A stretch of DNA of 64,000 nt from Pseudomaricurvus sp033283335. Lineage in GTDB: Bacteria > Pseudomonadota > Gammaproteobacteria > Pseudomonadales > Cellvibrionaceae. Both the position numbers and the translations under genes were made by a program. The stretch's first letter is position 1, and each line of letters starts with the position of its first letter. Below the pieces are notes generated by a model that worked only from the letters and a program-made list of their open reading frames with translations, did no database searches and had not been told where the DNA came from. The stretch is taken from assembly GCA_033283335.1 (NCBI GenBank), contig JAWMQP010000007.1:186001-250000 (forward strand), given 5' to 3'. This document shows, in pieces, positions 52,387 to 62,105 of this stretch.

Positions 52387-53397
52387 ATGAAAATCAACTC
52401 CATGAACGTCACTTCTCTGCCGGCCTCTTCCTTGTCTGCCAGCCGGTCCGAAGACTATAACCAGTTCGCCCGCGATGTCCTTGAGGGGTTGAGCCGACCG
52501 CAAAAACGGCTGTCGAGCATGTACCTCTACAACAGCGCCGGCAGTCGTTTATTTGATCGCATTACCGAATTGCCAGAATATTATTTAACTCGCGCCGAAA
52601 TGAACATCATCGAGCAAAAAGGTAAAAAGTTTTTTGCCAGTGTAGCGGACGAGGCCTTCAATCTGTTCGAACTGGGTTGTGGCAACGGCGATAAAACCCT
52701 GGCTTTGTTGCAGCAACTACTACAGATCGGTCAGCACTTTCACTTCTATCCCATCGACATTTCCCAATACGCCATCGACGGCTTGTTACCGCGGATTCAG
52801 CAACGTTTTCCCCTGCAGCGAGTCAGCGGTCAGTTAGGCAATTATCAACAGCTGTTGCCACGCCTGAAACACCTGGGGCAGCACACGCGTAATGTGGTGC
52901 TGTTTTTGGGGTCCAATATAGGCAACTATAACACCGGCGAAGCTGACGACTTGTTGCAAGACATCCACCGTGGCTTGAACCCAGGGGATCTGTTGTTGCT
53001 GGGGTTGGATCTGAAAAAGGACTATCACACGCTGTTGGCCGCCTATAACGATGAACAGGGGATCACCCGCGATTTCAACCTGAACTTATTGCAACGCATG
53101 AACGATGAGCTGGCAGCTAACTTTGATCTCAACAAATTCGAACACTACGAAATCTACAACCCACTGGCCCATGCCATGCAAAGCTTTTTGGTGGCGAAAG
53201 AAACTCAGGTCATCTACTTTGCCAGGCTCGGCCATTCCATTCGTTTCGAAGCCCACGAGGCGCTATGGGTGGAAAGCTCACACAAGTATTCGTTCGGGGA
53301 CATAGAAGCCATGGCCAGGCGCAATGGCTTTACGGTGATTGAACAGTTTACCGACCGGGATGACAACTTTGTCGATTCATTATGGCGACGGCACTAA
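52387..53397 (+). CDS. egtD: L-histidine N(alpha)-methyltransferase EgtD
   Basis: SAM-dependent enzyme of 336 residues (DUF2260 family) that trimethylates histidine to hercynine, the first ergothioneine step. Motifs: YNSAGSRLFDRITELPEYYLTRAE near residues 49-72, FELGCGNGDKTLALL near 96 for SAM, FHFYPIDIS, FLGSNIGNYN and the end GFTVIEQFTDRDDNFVDSLW. ATG at 52387; an alternative start is 7 codons in. It needs SAM supplied by MetK, encoded 6 kb upstream on the same strand. Confidence 0.95.
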   Translation: MKINSMNVTSLPASSLSASRSEDYNQFARDVLEGLSRPQKRLSSMYLYNSAGSRLFDRITELPEYYLTRAEMNIIEQKGKKFFASVADEAFNLFELGCGNGDKTLALLQQLLQIGQHFHFYPIDISQYAIDGLLPRIQQRFPLQRVSGQLGNYQQLLPRLKHLGQHTRNVVLFLGSNIGNYNTGEADDLLQDIHRGLNPGDLLLLGLDLKKDYHTLLAAYNDEQGITRDFNLNLLQRMNDELAANFDLNKFEHYEIYNPLAHAMQSFLVAKETQVIYFARLGHSIRFEAHEALWVESSHKYSFGDIEAMARRNGFTVIEQFTDRDDNFVDSLWRRH

Positions 53398-53416
53398 TTT
53401 AGGCGAGCAAAGACGC

Positions 53417-53914
53417 TTATTGATTCTTGGACCAATCCAGAAATACCTGCTCGAGTGCGCTGATATCTGGAATCACCAGCTCGTCGCCATCAAGCGCCAC
53501 ATGCAGGCGCTCAAAGGCCCGGCAGGCTTTTTCTTCCAGGGCAAAGATATCTTCACAGCCCACACGCACCAGTTTGGGAATTCCCTGGGTGGGCACGGCA
53601 ATAAATGGCAACTCATCACTGACACCGGTATTGTTGAACACCGCCACTCGACTTTTCGGCTGGATGTCAGGTTTGGCTTCACCACTCAAGACCTCAAACG
53701 ACAGCAGCGGTACTTTCTGATCGCGCCACATAAAATGGCCCAGCAGCCAGTCCGGGGCGTCGGCGATGGGCGCTGCCTCGGCGTAGGGCACCATTTCAGC
53801 CACCGTTACGGTGGGCGCCAGCAGAGTTCTACCTGCGAGGGGAATCATCAGGCTTGGTACCACTTCGGGTGCCATCTGCTCGATGGTTTTCACTGCGCTG
53901 TCCATGACCTTCAC
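53417..53914 (-). CDS. chpC: CheW-domain protein of the Pil-Chp system (ChpC-like)
   Basis: CheW-fold adaptor of 165 residues, the last gene of the Pil-Chp operon. The domain is visible from SLMIPLAGRTLLAPTVTVAEMV to DISALEQVF. In P. aeruginosa ChpC links MCP and the ChpA kinase in a way not fully known and closes the operon pilGHIJK-chpABC. Located immediately after chpB on the same strand. Confidence 0.85.
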   Translation of the reverse strand: MKVMDSAVKTIEQMAPEVVPSLMIPLAGRTLLAPTVTVAEMVPYAEAAPIADAPDWLLGHFMWRDQKVPLLSFEVLSGEAKPDIQPKSRVAVFNNTGVSDELPFIAVPTQGIPKLVRVGCEDIFALEEKACRAFERLHVALDGDELVIPDISALEQVFLDWSKNQ

Positions 53915-54000
53915 CTATCATCGATTGTTACTGAGATCAAAACTGTCGTTCATTACCAACAGACTGTCGCCCTTGCGCACGGCCTTTGTTTCCGTGCCGA

Positions 54001-54978
54001 TTATTCCATCGCCGCCAAGTATTCACCCAATTGCCGCGCCAGCTGCTCCGGGGATGCCACCAGCGATACGGCTCCGGTAGCGATAGCGGCCTCAGGCATG
54101 GATGCCACAGTACAGGTTTGCGGCGACTGTGCCCATACCTGACCACCCTGTTGATGCACCAGGCGAACTCCCACAGCGCCGTCATCCCCCATACCACTGA
54201 ACACAATCACACCACAGCGGGGACCAAAACTGCGGGCCAGATTGGCAAACACCTGGTCCACGGAGGGGCTGTAATCCCCCGGCCAGGGCTCGTCTTTGAT
54301 GACGACCGTGCCATTGCTCTGCAGCTCCACCTGTTGATCCACCGCCAATACAGCCGTGGATTGAACCCGCAACACGTCACCATTACTCAACGGATACGCC
54401 GGGTAGTCACTGTGGCGGTTGACCATATCCAGCAACGACTGTTCATAGCCGGTGTTGATGTGCTGAACATAGATAAACCCCACATCCAATTGCCCCGGCA
54501 ATGCCTGAAAAAACGCTCGCACGGCCTCGGGCCCACCGGTGGAGCCCGCCAGGACCCACAAACGCTCTGCCGCCACACCGTCACAATGAGCCAGGTTGAT
54601 GGCCCCTTGCAAGCCTTGCAACTTTTGCCGCACCCGCCGGCACCAGGCCGGATATTCAACGTCAGCAGGAGACGTATGACAACAGTCATCGATGATCACT
54701 GGCACCGTCAGTTGTTCCAGCCAGCGCTCAAGGTCAGCACTGGTGTCACTGATGCCGTCGTCATCCGTGGGCAATAGCACCAGCCAGGCATCCACCAGAT
54801 CGGCCTCGAAGGGCGAGGAGCCGAATTCCTCAACCCGCAGCGACACAGCCACCCGATGACCACTTTCCATGACCAGGTGGGTAAGAAGATTCTGCTGATT
54901 GATATCCATCACCAACAGGCCGATGTTCAATCGGCCCGGGCTCAACCTTACCGGCTCCTGCCGCAGCGGATTCACCAC
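54001..54978 (-). CDS. chpB: CheB-like methylesterase of the Pil-Chp system (ChpB)
   Basis: Methylesterase of 325 residues that removes methyl groups from the PilJ receptor. The N-terminal 120 residues form a receiver-like region (RLNIGLLVMDINQQNLL) that lacks a normal phosphorylation pattern. The CheB domain shows Ser in LAGSTGGPEAV near 165, His in VQHINTG and Asp in FSGMGDDGAVGV. GTG start, with GAGGA about 9 bases before it inside the end of chpA. Gap to chpA is 11 bases. Confidence 0.9.
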   Translation of the reverse strand: MVNPLRQEPVRLSPGRLNIGLLVMDINQQNLLTHLVMESGHRVAVSLRVEEFGSSPFEADLVDAWLVLLPTDDDGISDTSADLERWLEQLTVPVIIDDCCHTSPADVEYPAWCRRVRQKLQGLQGAINLAHCDGVAAERLWVLAGSTGGPEAVRAFFQALPGQLDVGFIYVQHINTGYEQSLLDMVNRHSDYPAYPLSNGDVLRVQSTAVLAVDQQVELQSNGTVVIKDEPWPGDYSPSVDQVFANLARSFGPRCGVIVFSGMGDDGAVGVRLVHQQGGQVWAQSPQTCTVASMPEAAIATGAVSLVASPEQLARQLGEYLAAME

Positions 54979-54989
54979 CTATTCGATCC

Positions 54990-57900
54990 TCAGGAGTCTG
55001 TCGGCTCCAGAGTTTCGGGAGCAACCTCGTTCTTATCGCTGCGTTTATAGCCCTCCACGGTGACGGCGAGGATGTTTTCCATCAGTTTTTCTTCCTGATA
55101 GGGCTTACCCATATAGCGATCTACGCCCAGGGAAAAAGCCCGCTGACGGTGTTTATCGCCCGTTCGCGAGGTGATCATAATAATTGGTATGTGCTTCAAA
55201 CGGCTGCTGGAACGTACGTTCTTGGCCACTTCGAAGCCATCCATTCGTGGCATTTCAATATCCAACAACATGGCGTCTGGAATTCGGTCCTGCAACTGCA
55301 GTAACGCATCGGCACCGTCTTTAGCGGTCAGGACTTCATACCCTTCCCGTTCCAGGAAGCGACTGGTGACCTTGCGCACCGTGACCGAGTCATCCACCAC
55401 CATAATGGTCTTGACGGTATCTTCCTCTTCAAGCGGTTGCGAGTCTTGCAGCAGAGGAGTGGCACTGTTCATCAGCGCCGCCTCCTGGCGAATCATGGCG
55501 TGCGGATCGAGAATGACCACCACGCTGCCGTCCCCCATGACCGTCGCTCCAGACACGCCCAGCACGCCGGCAAACTGGGGCCCGAGACTCTTCACCACTA
55601 CCTCGCGGCTACCCATCAGCATATCCACCTGCATGGCCACGGCGTGTTGGGCGCTGCGTACCAGCACCACTGGCAAAGGCATCGCCTGACCCTCGAGTTT
55701 CGGGCGGGCATCGCTGTTCAACAACGTGCCCAGGTAATTGACCTTGAACTGTTCTCCGGCGTATTCAAACCGCGCCTCTTCATTCTGGTAGTAGTGTTCC
55801 AACTCGAAGGGACTGACCCGCACAATACCTTCAATGGTATTCAGCGGAATGGCGTAACGGTCATCGCCGATACGCACCATCAGGGCACGGTTCACCGACA
55901 CGGTGAATGGCAGCCGCACCACAAACTCGGTACCTTCTCCTTCACGGGAGTTGATGGACATGGCACCACCCAGCTGCTTGATCTCTGAATGCACCACGTC
56001 CATACCCACGCCCCGACCGGAAATCTGGGTCACCGATTCGGCGGTACTGAAGCCGGCGTGAAGAATAAACTGCATAATGTCACGATCACTCAGGTCAGCT
56101 TCTTCGCTCATCAGGCCTCGTTCAATTGCCTTGGCGCGAACTTTCTCCAGATTGATACCGCGACCATCATCGATCAGGCGCAACAGGACATCACTACCTT
56201 CCCGTCCCAACGTCAGCACAATACGACCGGATTCCGGTTTGCCGGCAGCGACCCGTTGCTGGGGCGTTTCAATACCATGGTCAACTGCGTTACGCAGCAT
56301 ATGCTCCAGTGGCGCCACCATTCGTTCCAGAACGGTACGGTCCAGTTCCCCTTCGACATTATCCAGTTCAAAGTTAACCCGCTTGTTGAGTTCACTGGCT
56401 ACCTGTCGGACGATGCGGCGCAAGCGCGGCACCATGCGTGAGAAAGGCACCATGCGCGAACGCATCAGCCCCTCTTGCAGATCGGTATTAATACGCGACT
56501 GTTGCAACAGCAGGGTTTCGGTATCGCGAGTCTTATCCGCCAGGGTGTTCTTCAGGTCCATCAAGTCCGAGGCAGACTCAATCAGGGATCGGGACAGCTG
56601 CTGTAACTGGGAGTAGCGGTCCATTTCCAGGGGGTCAAAGTCATCCTGTTCGGCCATCTGCTCCTGACGGAACAAAATCTGGGCTTCGGTTTCAATGTCG
56701 AGCCGTCGCAACTGTTCCTGCAGTCGTGAAATGGTCATATCCATCTCATCAATGGCAAATCCCAGCTCACTGACCTGCTCTTCCATCCGCCCCCGGCTGA
56801 TGGAGGTTTCACCCGCCAGGTTCACCAACTCTTCGAGTAATTCGGCGGAAACCTTGATCACTTCCTGCGGCGCACTGCGACGTGCCTGGAGTGGCTGGGT
56901 AACCGCACCGCCGTTTTGCGTTGGCTTCGACTGAGGCAACTGGAAGTCGTCGCCACTGCTGACCACTGGCACATTGTCCTTGGGTGTAAACGGCACCACA
57001 TTGGACGTGATAGCGTCATCCGAAGAGCCGGAGACCGGCTTTTGGTCGGCACCGCTGCTGGTGGGCGCATCCGTGATCGACAGTCCAGTATCCAGTGGCT
57101 GGCCGGCCTCAATCAGAGTGCTGGCACCGGCAGAGTCGATGTCAGTGCCGGCGCTGGCGTCTGGATTTAGGTCTGGCTCAGGGCTGTTTACCCGCTCAGG
57201 GCTGCTGCCAGCAGAAGGCATTTCAGGAGCCGACAACAGGGCCTCGGTCAAATTACCGCCACCAGCCATACCGACCTTGACCGCATCAATGCCCTTCAGC
57301 AGGCGGTCCTGGTAACCGTTGACCTTTTGGAAAAAGCTGTCGTCAATACCGGCATTGTCCGACAGGTTAATCAGGTCGGTTTCAAAGTCGTGGGCCACAT
57401 CCCCCACAGCTTTCATACCCGCCAGACGAGCGCCGCCTTTGAGGGTATGCAATGCGCGTTTCAATTCTTCGGCACAATCACTGCGACCCCAGTCTTCGGA
57501 CCAGTCGTGTACCGTCTGCTCGATTTCCTCCATCAGCTCATCGGCTTCTTCCAGGAAGATTTCGATAATTTCCGGATCGATATCCTCATCAAGCTGCACC
57601 TCTGCCGAGAAGTGTTCGTCAAGGTCTGGATCCTCAGGCGCTTCGAATGCAGTGTCAGTTACCGGCTCATCGGTCGCCTCGGCGCTGACAAAGTGACTGC
57701 TGTCGTCATCGCTATCGACATCGCTATCGACAACAAGATCTTCCGCGACTGCCGCAATAAAGCCCTCGGCGACGTCGGTATCCAGCTCATCGTCGTCACA
57801 GGCAACCGAGGTTTCCGCAGTAGCATCCGTCAGCTGGGCTTCAGCGTCCGCATCGACGGCAGAGTCCTCAACCACGGCAGAGTCCTCAACCACGCTAGCG

Positions 57901-60900
57901 TCTTCAACAACGGCAGAGTCCTCAATGCCGACCATGTCCTCAACATCGACGATGCCCTCATCAGCAATGCCCAGATCAGCGTCAACGGCATCCGACAGGA
58001 GTGGTGCTTCCATGGCGGCATCGTCAGCACTGGCTATCTCAACGGGTTCACTGAGCGCAGCATCTTCTGCAGACTCACTGAACGCAGGCTCTGGTTCGGC
58101 TTGCAGTGTGTCACTGTCCCAATCGGCAAAGGTTTCCTCTTCAAACTGGGCTGGCGCACTCAAGGTATCCGCAGCGACAGGTGTGAACGACTGCTGTAAA
58201 TCCAATAATTGCTGTTCCAGCTCATCGCTGATCGGCACAATGTTCTGGCCGGCCGCCACGGCATCCACCATATCCAGCAGCTTTTCATGGGCAATCAACA
58301 GCAGCTGAAAATGCTCATCTCCAGCCTCCGATAACGCCTCGCCACTCACCTGATAAATGGTCGCTAATTGATGGCTGATGGTGGCCATGGGCGGCAGATG
58401 CGCGTGCTCAGCCCCCTTCGCCAGGGTATTCAATTCGGCAATCAGCGGGTCGCGTTTTTCCAACCGCAGCGGCTGGGCTCGCCAGCCGGCAATGATCTTG
58501 TCCGCGTCCAGCAGCAGATTCATCTCTTCGGCCATGAAGATGGACAACAGGCCCGGATCAACGGCTTTTTCCTGCTGTTGGTTTTCCTGCTGACGAATCA
58601 GCGGCACCACAAAGATTTCCCGCAGTTCGGCAACCCTTGCCAGGAACTGGCTCAAACGACTGATCGTGGGGGTATTGCCCGCTCGAATATGCCCCAGCGC
58701 TTCGTGGGTGTAGGCAACACCGTCGCGGAACAATTGCAGAATATCGTCATCGATATTCACCTGATAAGTGCGCAGCTCTTTGGCAAAGCGTTCCAGAGGG
58801 GTCGCCAGCTCCGCCACATCGTGCACGTCGGCCATATGGGCACTGCCTTTCAGCGTATGCAGGGCTCGCTGCATGTCTTCGCTGGGCGGCGTGTAGATCG
58901 GCGCGGCTTCGTCCATCTCGGCGATAAAACTATCCACAACCTGCAGATGACTGAGGGCCTCGGTACCGAAAATGTCCCAAAGAATGGCATTGCTGCCATC
59001 CTCATCGTCGTCGGCGGCCAAGGTTTCGGGCTCGCTCCACTGCGTCTGTGCCAGTGCGTACTGGTCCGTCTGTGTCGATAGGCCGTCGAATGGCGTCTCA
59101 AGATTGGCAGCCTCGTCAAGCGAAGGCTCAATAGCCGACGGCTCAACTACCCCTTGCGCCTCAAACGGCGGTTCATCAATCGCTTGCTGCACGTCTGACG
59201 GTTCAACGGCGGCGGTATCCAGGGCGGGCGAGTCTGCGGCAACAGCAGCCGGTTCCTCCAGCAAATCTGCGGGTATTTCTCCACGGCTGATGGCTTCTCC
59301 CCAAGCCGACAGCTGTTCGGACAGCTGGGGGTTAGGGTTGGGTTGTTTGTGTTCAAACGCCTGCAAGAATTCCGGTATCGCTTCCCGTACCCGAGAAATC
59401 AGCGCCACCTGTGCCGGGTGCGGTTGAACAGTGCCATCGATCACCCGGTTGAGCATGTTCTCAATCGCCCAAGCCAGTTCACCAATGTCGTTGGCCCCCA
59501 CCATGCGACCACTGCCCTTGAGGGTATGGAACGCCCGGCGGAACTCGCCCAACGAGGCCTTATCATCAAAATCGGCAGCCCACTGCGGGAAAAACTCATC
59601 GATGGCTTCCAGCACTTCGCCGGCTTCCTCGATAAAGATCTCGAGAATTTCCTCATCGATTTCGTCTTCATCGTCCTCGTCAGCGGCGACCACGGTGTCA
59701 GCGGCCGAAGCTTGGTCAGGGACAGTTTCCAGAACGGTTTCTTCCAGCTGGTCTTCCTCGGTGTTCGCGTCAGATACCAGGTTATCAGCAGAAGCCTCTT
59801 CAGGCGCTGCCGTCACTTCAGGCAGGTCGTCCTCAACCACGCCTGCAGGTTCGGCCCCATCAGCAGGCGCTACCGATGCATCCACAGACGCATCGACGAC
59901 GGGGGTAGAGTCCTCAACCTCAGAGAAAGAGTCCTCAACCTCAGAGAAAGAGTCCTCAACCTCAGAGAAAGAACCCTCAACCCCTGAAGAAGAGTCCTCA
60001 ACCTCAGAGAAAGAGCCCTCAACCCCATAAGAAGAGCCCTCAGCCTGAGAAATAGAGCCCTCAGCCTGAGCAAAAGAATCTTCAACAATTGACGAGTGGT
60101 CCTCAAGCACCGGAGCGGCTTCATCTACCTCTGGGATAGCAGCGTCTCCCACAGCAGCAGAGTCCTCAGATTCAGTACCAGCAGGGAACGCAGAATCGCT
60201 CTCTTCTGCCTCTGACGTTGGTACCTGCGCTGACTCATCTTCAGGAGCTATTTCAAGGGCTATCGCGACCGGTTCAATGGGCGCATCGGTCTCAGGTTCC
60301 TGATCAGGTTCATCCGCCGGCAGGGCGTCAATGGCAACGTCTTCGACCTGGGTGAATTTACCCAACACGCTGGCCACATCGGCACTGCTGTCGTGTCTGA
60401 CGGCACTCTCGGCACGGAGCGCGGCTCCACCCACGCCATACCCCAGTGAGCCGATACTCTCTTCTGCCAATACCAGCAGGACATCATCATCGTCCTCACT
60501 GTCCCCGCCCAGGCGCTCAAGAAAATATTCAACACTGGCAATGGCATCGGCCAAGGTATCCAGCGAGCTCCACTCAGGGGCCGTTTCTCGATCAAGCAAT
60601 TCGTTTTGAATAAACTGACTGCAGCCCCGTATGATGGCGGCAGGTCGATTCAGCGGGATCATCGACAAACCACCGCGAATTTCTTCCAGCTGTTGGGGCA
60701 CGCCTTTCAGGTGAGAACGATCCCACTGCGAGGCGATATACTCGATGATGGCGTCCTTCGCCAACTCCAGCCCATTGCGCGCTTCACGCAATACGGATTC
60801 CTGGGCCTGGTTCAGGTGCAGTTGCTGGGAAGTCTGTCCCTGCATCTGTGCACCACTGCTGCTGGCACCGGCCAGCAGGTCGAGGTGCTCTTCAATCGCC

Positions 60901-62105
60901 AGGATTTCATCGGCGACACTGGTCATCAAGGCAACATCAACAGCATCACGGGAGTTGGCCGCTTCGAGCCTGTCAGACTGCTCCAAAATACGTTTGCGCT
61001 GGTCCGAAATACCCAGGACCGCGAGCGTATCCCCTACTCGCCGCATCACCGGCAACGCTTCACTCACCGCGCTAGGATTCGCCTCAGTCAGGCACTCATC
61101 CAGGGTCTGCTTAATTGCGCCCAGCTCATCTTTGAGTGCCGCCACCACCGAGCGCATGGTCTCTGGATCCGGACCAGACATGACCGACGTTTCAGATTCG
61201 CCAGAAAACTGTTCCGGCAGCGCCTCGCCGAGAGAAAATTCCTGCCGTAAGCGCTCGATACGAGGTGTATTACCTTCGCTGCGGGCAACAAAGTACAGTA
61301 AGTTTTTGATCAGTTCTTCACGGGTAAAGCTGTTCAGTGCTTTGTTACCGTGCTCAACCAGCAGGTGGATTTCCTTGTCCAACTGGCGCAATAAATTTTT
61401 CAGCGCCACACTCAGCTCAATCTTTTCTTGCTGAATCCCTTCGACCACCGCCAGGGCAATATGCCACAGCGGCTGACGCCCCGTACCGGAAGTCAACACG
61501 TAGAGGCGGCTGAAGACCTTCTGCATGTACTGCAGATTCTCGTCTACTTTCACCTCGCGAATGACGCCCGCGGCCGCGTACTGGTACATTTTACGCAGCT
61601 TTTCCAGCACCACTTTTAACTGTTTGGGATTAGCGAGGGCCGGATTTTTTTCGCCGCTTAGGCGGCGGGCAGCACTGATGTCCGGATGAAAGAATTGGCT
61701 TTCAGACAACAAGCTGGTACCACGCGCGGCCCGCAGGTCGTTGAGAATGGCTAACAGATGGGCCGGATCATCATTGCGCTTGACCTTGACCTGCTCCAGG
61801 TACATAGGCAATTGCAAGATGGCACGCATCAGAACTTCATGGGCTTCCGCCTCATTGCGCACTTCACCGTTCATCAGTGCCTGCGCAATGGCTTCCATCT
61901 CTTCGGCAAGCAGAGCTGCACCATACAGCTCAATCATCTGCAGGCTGCCATACACCTGATGGATATGAGTCAGACAGAAACGAATGCGTGCGGAATCCTG
62001 CGGGTCCTGTACATAGGCTTCCAGAGACTGACGCGCCTGCTTGAGGGTCTCCTCAATCTCTCCGATCACCCATTCCAGGGCGGCAAAATTACGGTTATCT
62101 GCCAT
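54990..62105 (-). CDS. chpA: Pil-Chp hybrid histidine kinase ChpA
   Basis: Giant chemosensory kinase of 2371 residues controlling type IV pili (P. aeruginosa ChpA has about 2470). Histidine phosphotransfer domains are scattered through the N-terminal 1600 residues: a degenerate one near the start (IHQVYGSLQMIE), and clear HTLKG sites near residues 858, 1082 and 1553. Then come the dimerisation region (VSAELLEELVNLAGETSISR, about 1747), kinase boxes NAVDHGIETPQQR (about 1943), DDGRGINLEK and GRGVGMDVVHSEI (about 2032), a CheW domain, and a C-terminal receiver with LLDIEMPRMDG near 2280. Two acidic repeat linkers occur (see 57840-57940 and 59911-60095). Its start overlaps pilK by 11 bases. Confidence 0.94.
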   Translation of the reverse strand: MADNRNFAALEWVIGEIEETLKQARQSLEAYVQDPQDSARIRFCLTHIHQVYGSLQMIELYGAALLAEEMEAIAQALMNGEVRNEAEAHEVLMRAILQLPMYLEQVKVKRNDDPAHLLAILNDLRAARGTSLLSESQFFHPDISAARRLSGEKNPALANPKQLKVVLEKLRKMYQYAAAGVIREVKVDENLQYMQKVFSRLYVLTSGTGRQPLWHIALAVVEGIQQEKIELSVALKNLLRQLDKEIHLLVEHGNKALNSFTREELIKNLLYFVARSEGNTPRIERLRQEFSLGEALPEQFSGESETSVMSGPDPETMRSVVAALKDELGAIKQTLDECLTEANPSAVSEALPVMRRVGDTLAVLGISDQRKRILEQSDRLEAANSRDAVDVALMTSVADEILAIEEHLDLLAGASSSGAQMQGQTSQQLHLNQAQESVLREARNGLELAKDAIIEYIASQWDRSHLKGVPQQLEEIRGGLSMIPLNRPAAIIRGCSQFIQNELLDRETAPEWSSLDTLADAIASVEYFLERLGGDSEDDDDVLLVLAEESIGSLGYGVGGAALRAESAVRHDSSADVASVLGKFTQVEDVAIDALPADEPDQEPETDAPIEPVAIALEIAPEDESAQVPTSEAEESDSAFPAGTESEDSAAVGDAAIPEVDEAAPVLEDHSSIVEDSFAQAEGSISQAEGSSYGVEGSFSEVEDSSSGVEGSFSEVEDSFSEVEDSFSEVEDSTPVVDASVDASVAPADGAEPAGVVEDDLPEVTAAPEEASADNLVSDANTEEDQLEETVLETVPDQASAADTVVAADEDDEDEIDEEILEIFIEEAGEVLEAIDEFFPQWAADFDDKASLGEFRRAFHTLKGSGRMVGANDIGELAWAIENMLNRVIDGTVQPHPAQVALISRVREAIPEFLQAFEHKQPNPNPQLSEQLSAWGEAISRGEIPADLLEEPAAVAADSPALDTAAVEPSDVQQAIDEPPFEAQGVVEPSAIEPSLDEAANLETPFDGLSTQTDQYALAQTQWSEPETLAADDDEDGSNAILWDIFGTEALSHLQVVDSFIAEMDEAAPIYTPPSEDMQRALHTLKGSAHMADVHDVAELATPLERFAKELRTYQVNIDDDILQLFRDGVAYTHEALGHIRAGNTPTISRLSQFLARVAELREIFVVPLIRQQENQQQEKAVDPGLLSIFMAEEMNLLLDADKIIAGWRAQPLRLEKRDPLIAELNTLAKGAEHAHLPPMATISHQLATIYQVSGEALSEAGDEHFQLLLIAHEKLLDMVDAVAAGQNIVPISDELEQQLLDLQQSFTPVAADTLSAPAQFEEETFADWDSDTLQAEPEPAFSESAEDAALSEPVEIASADDAAMEAPLLSDAVDADLGIADEGIVDVEDMVGIEDSAVVEDASVVEDSAVVEDSAVDADAEAQLTDATAETSVACDDDELDTDVAEGFIAAVAEDLVVDSDVDSDDDSSHFVSAEATDEPVTDTAFEAPEDPDLDEHFSAEVQLDEDIDPEIIEIFLEEADELMEEIEQTVHDWSEDWGRSDCAEELKRALHTLKGGARLAGMKAVGDVAHDFETDLINLSDNAGIDDSFFQKVNGYQDRLLKGIDAVKVGMAGGGNLTEALLSAPEMPSAGSSPERVNSPEPDLNPDASAGTDIDSAGASTLIEAGQPLDTGLSITDAPTSSGADQKPVSGSSDDAITSNVVPFTPKDNVPVVSSGDDFQLPQSKPTQNGGAVTQPLQARRSAPQEVIKVSAELLEELVNLAGETSISRGRMEEQVSELGFAIDEMDMTISRLQEQLRRLDIETEAQILFRQEQMAEQDDFDPLEMDRYSQLQQLSRSLIESASDLMDLKNTLADKTRDTETLLLQQSRINTDLQEGLMRSRMVPFSRMVPRLRRIVRQVASELNKRVNFELDNVEGELDRTVLERMVAPLEHMLRNAVDHGIETPQQRVAAGKPESGRIVLTLGREGSDVLLRLIDDGRGINLEKVRAKAIERGLMSEEADLSDRDIMQFILHAGFSTAESVTQISGRGVGMDVVHSEIKQLGGAMSINSREGEGTEFVVRLPFTVSVNRALMVRIGDDRYAIPLNTIEGIVRVSPFELEHYYQNEEARFEYAGEQFKVNYLGTLLNSDARPKLEGQAMPLPVVLVRSAQHAVAMQVDMLMGSREVVVKSLGPQFAGVLGVSGATVMGDGSVVVILDPHAMIRQEAALMNSATPLLQDSQPLEEEDTVKTIMVVDDSVTVRKVTSRFLEREGYEVLTAKDGADALLQLQDRIPDAMLLDIEMPRMDGFEVAKNVRSSSRLKHIPIIMITSRTGDKHRQRAFSLGVDRYMGKPYQEEKLMENILAVTVEGYKRSDKNEVAPETLEPTDS
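57840..57940. repeat. Acidic repeat tract in chpA (second)
   Basis: Encodes runs such as VVEDASVVEDSAVVED, repeating a six-to-seven-residue unit. The DNA repeats GAGTCCTCAACCACG-like units of about 18-21 bases. It sits in a linker between phosphotransfer domains. Confidence 0.7.
59911..60095. repeat. 21-bp coding repeat in chpA (SFSEVED heptads)
   Basis: About eight or nine tandem units of 21 bases based on TCCTCAACCTCAGAGAAAGA (plus strand) encode SFSEVED and variants (GVEGSFSEVEDSSSGVEG) at residues 670-731. Several DNA units are identical, so length variation by slippage is plausible. The reading frame is preserved whatever the number of units. Confidence 0.88.
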
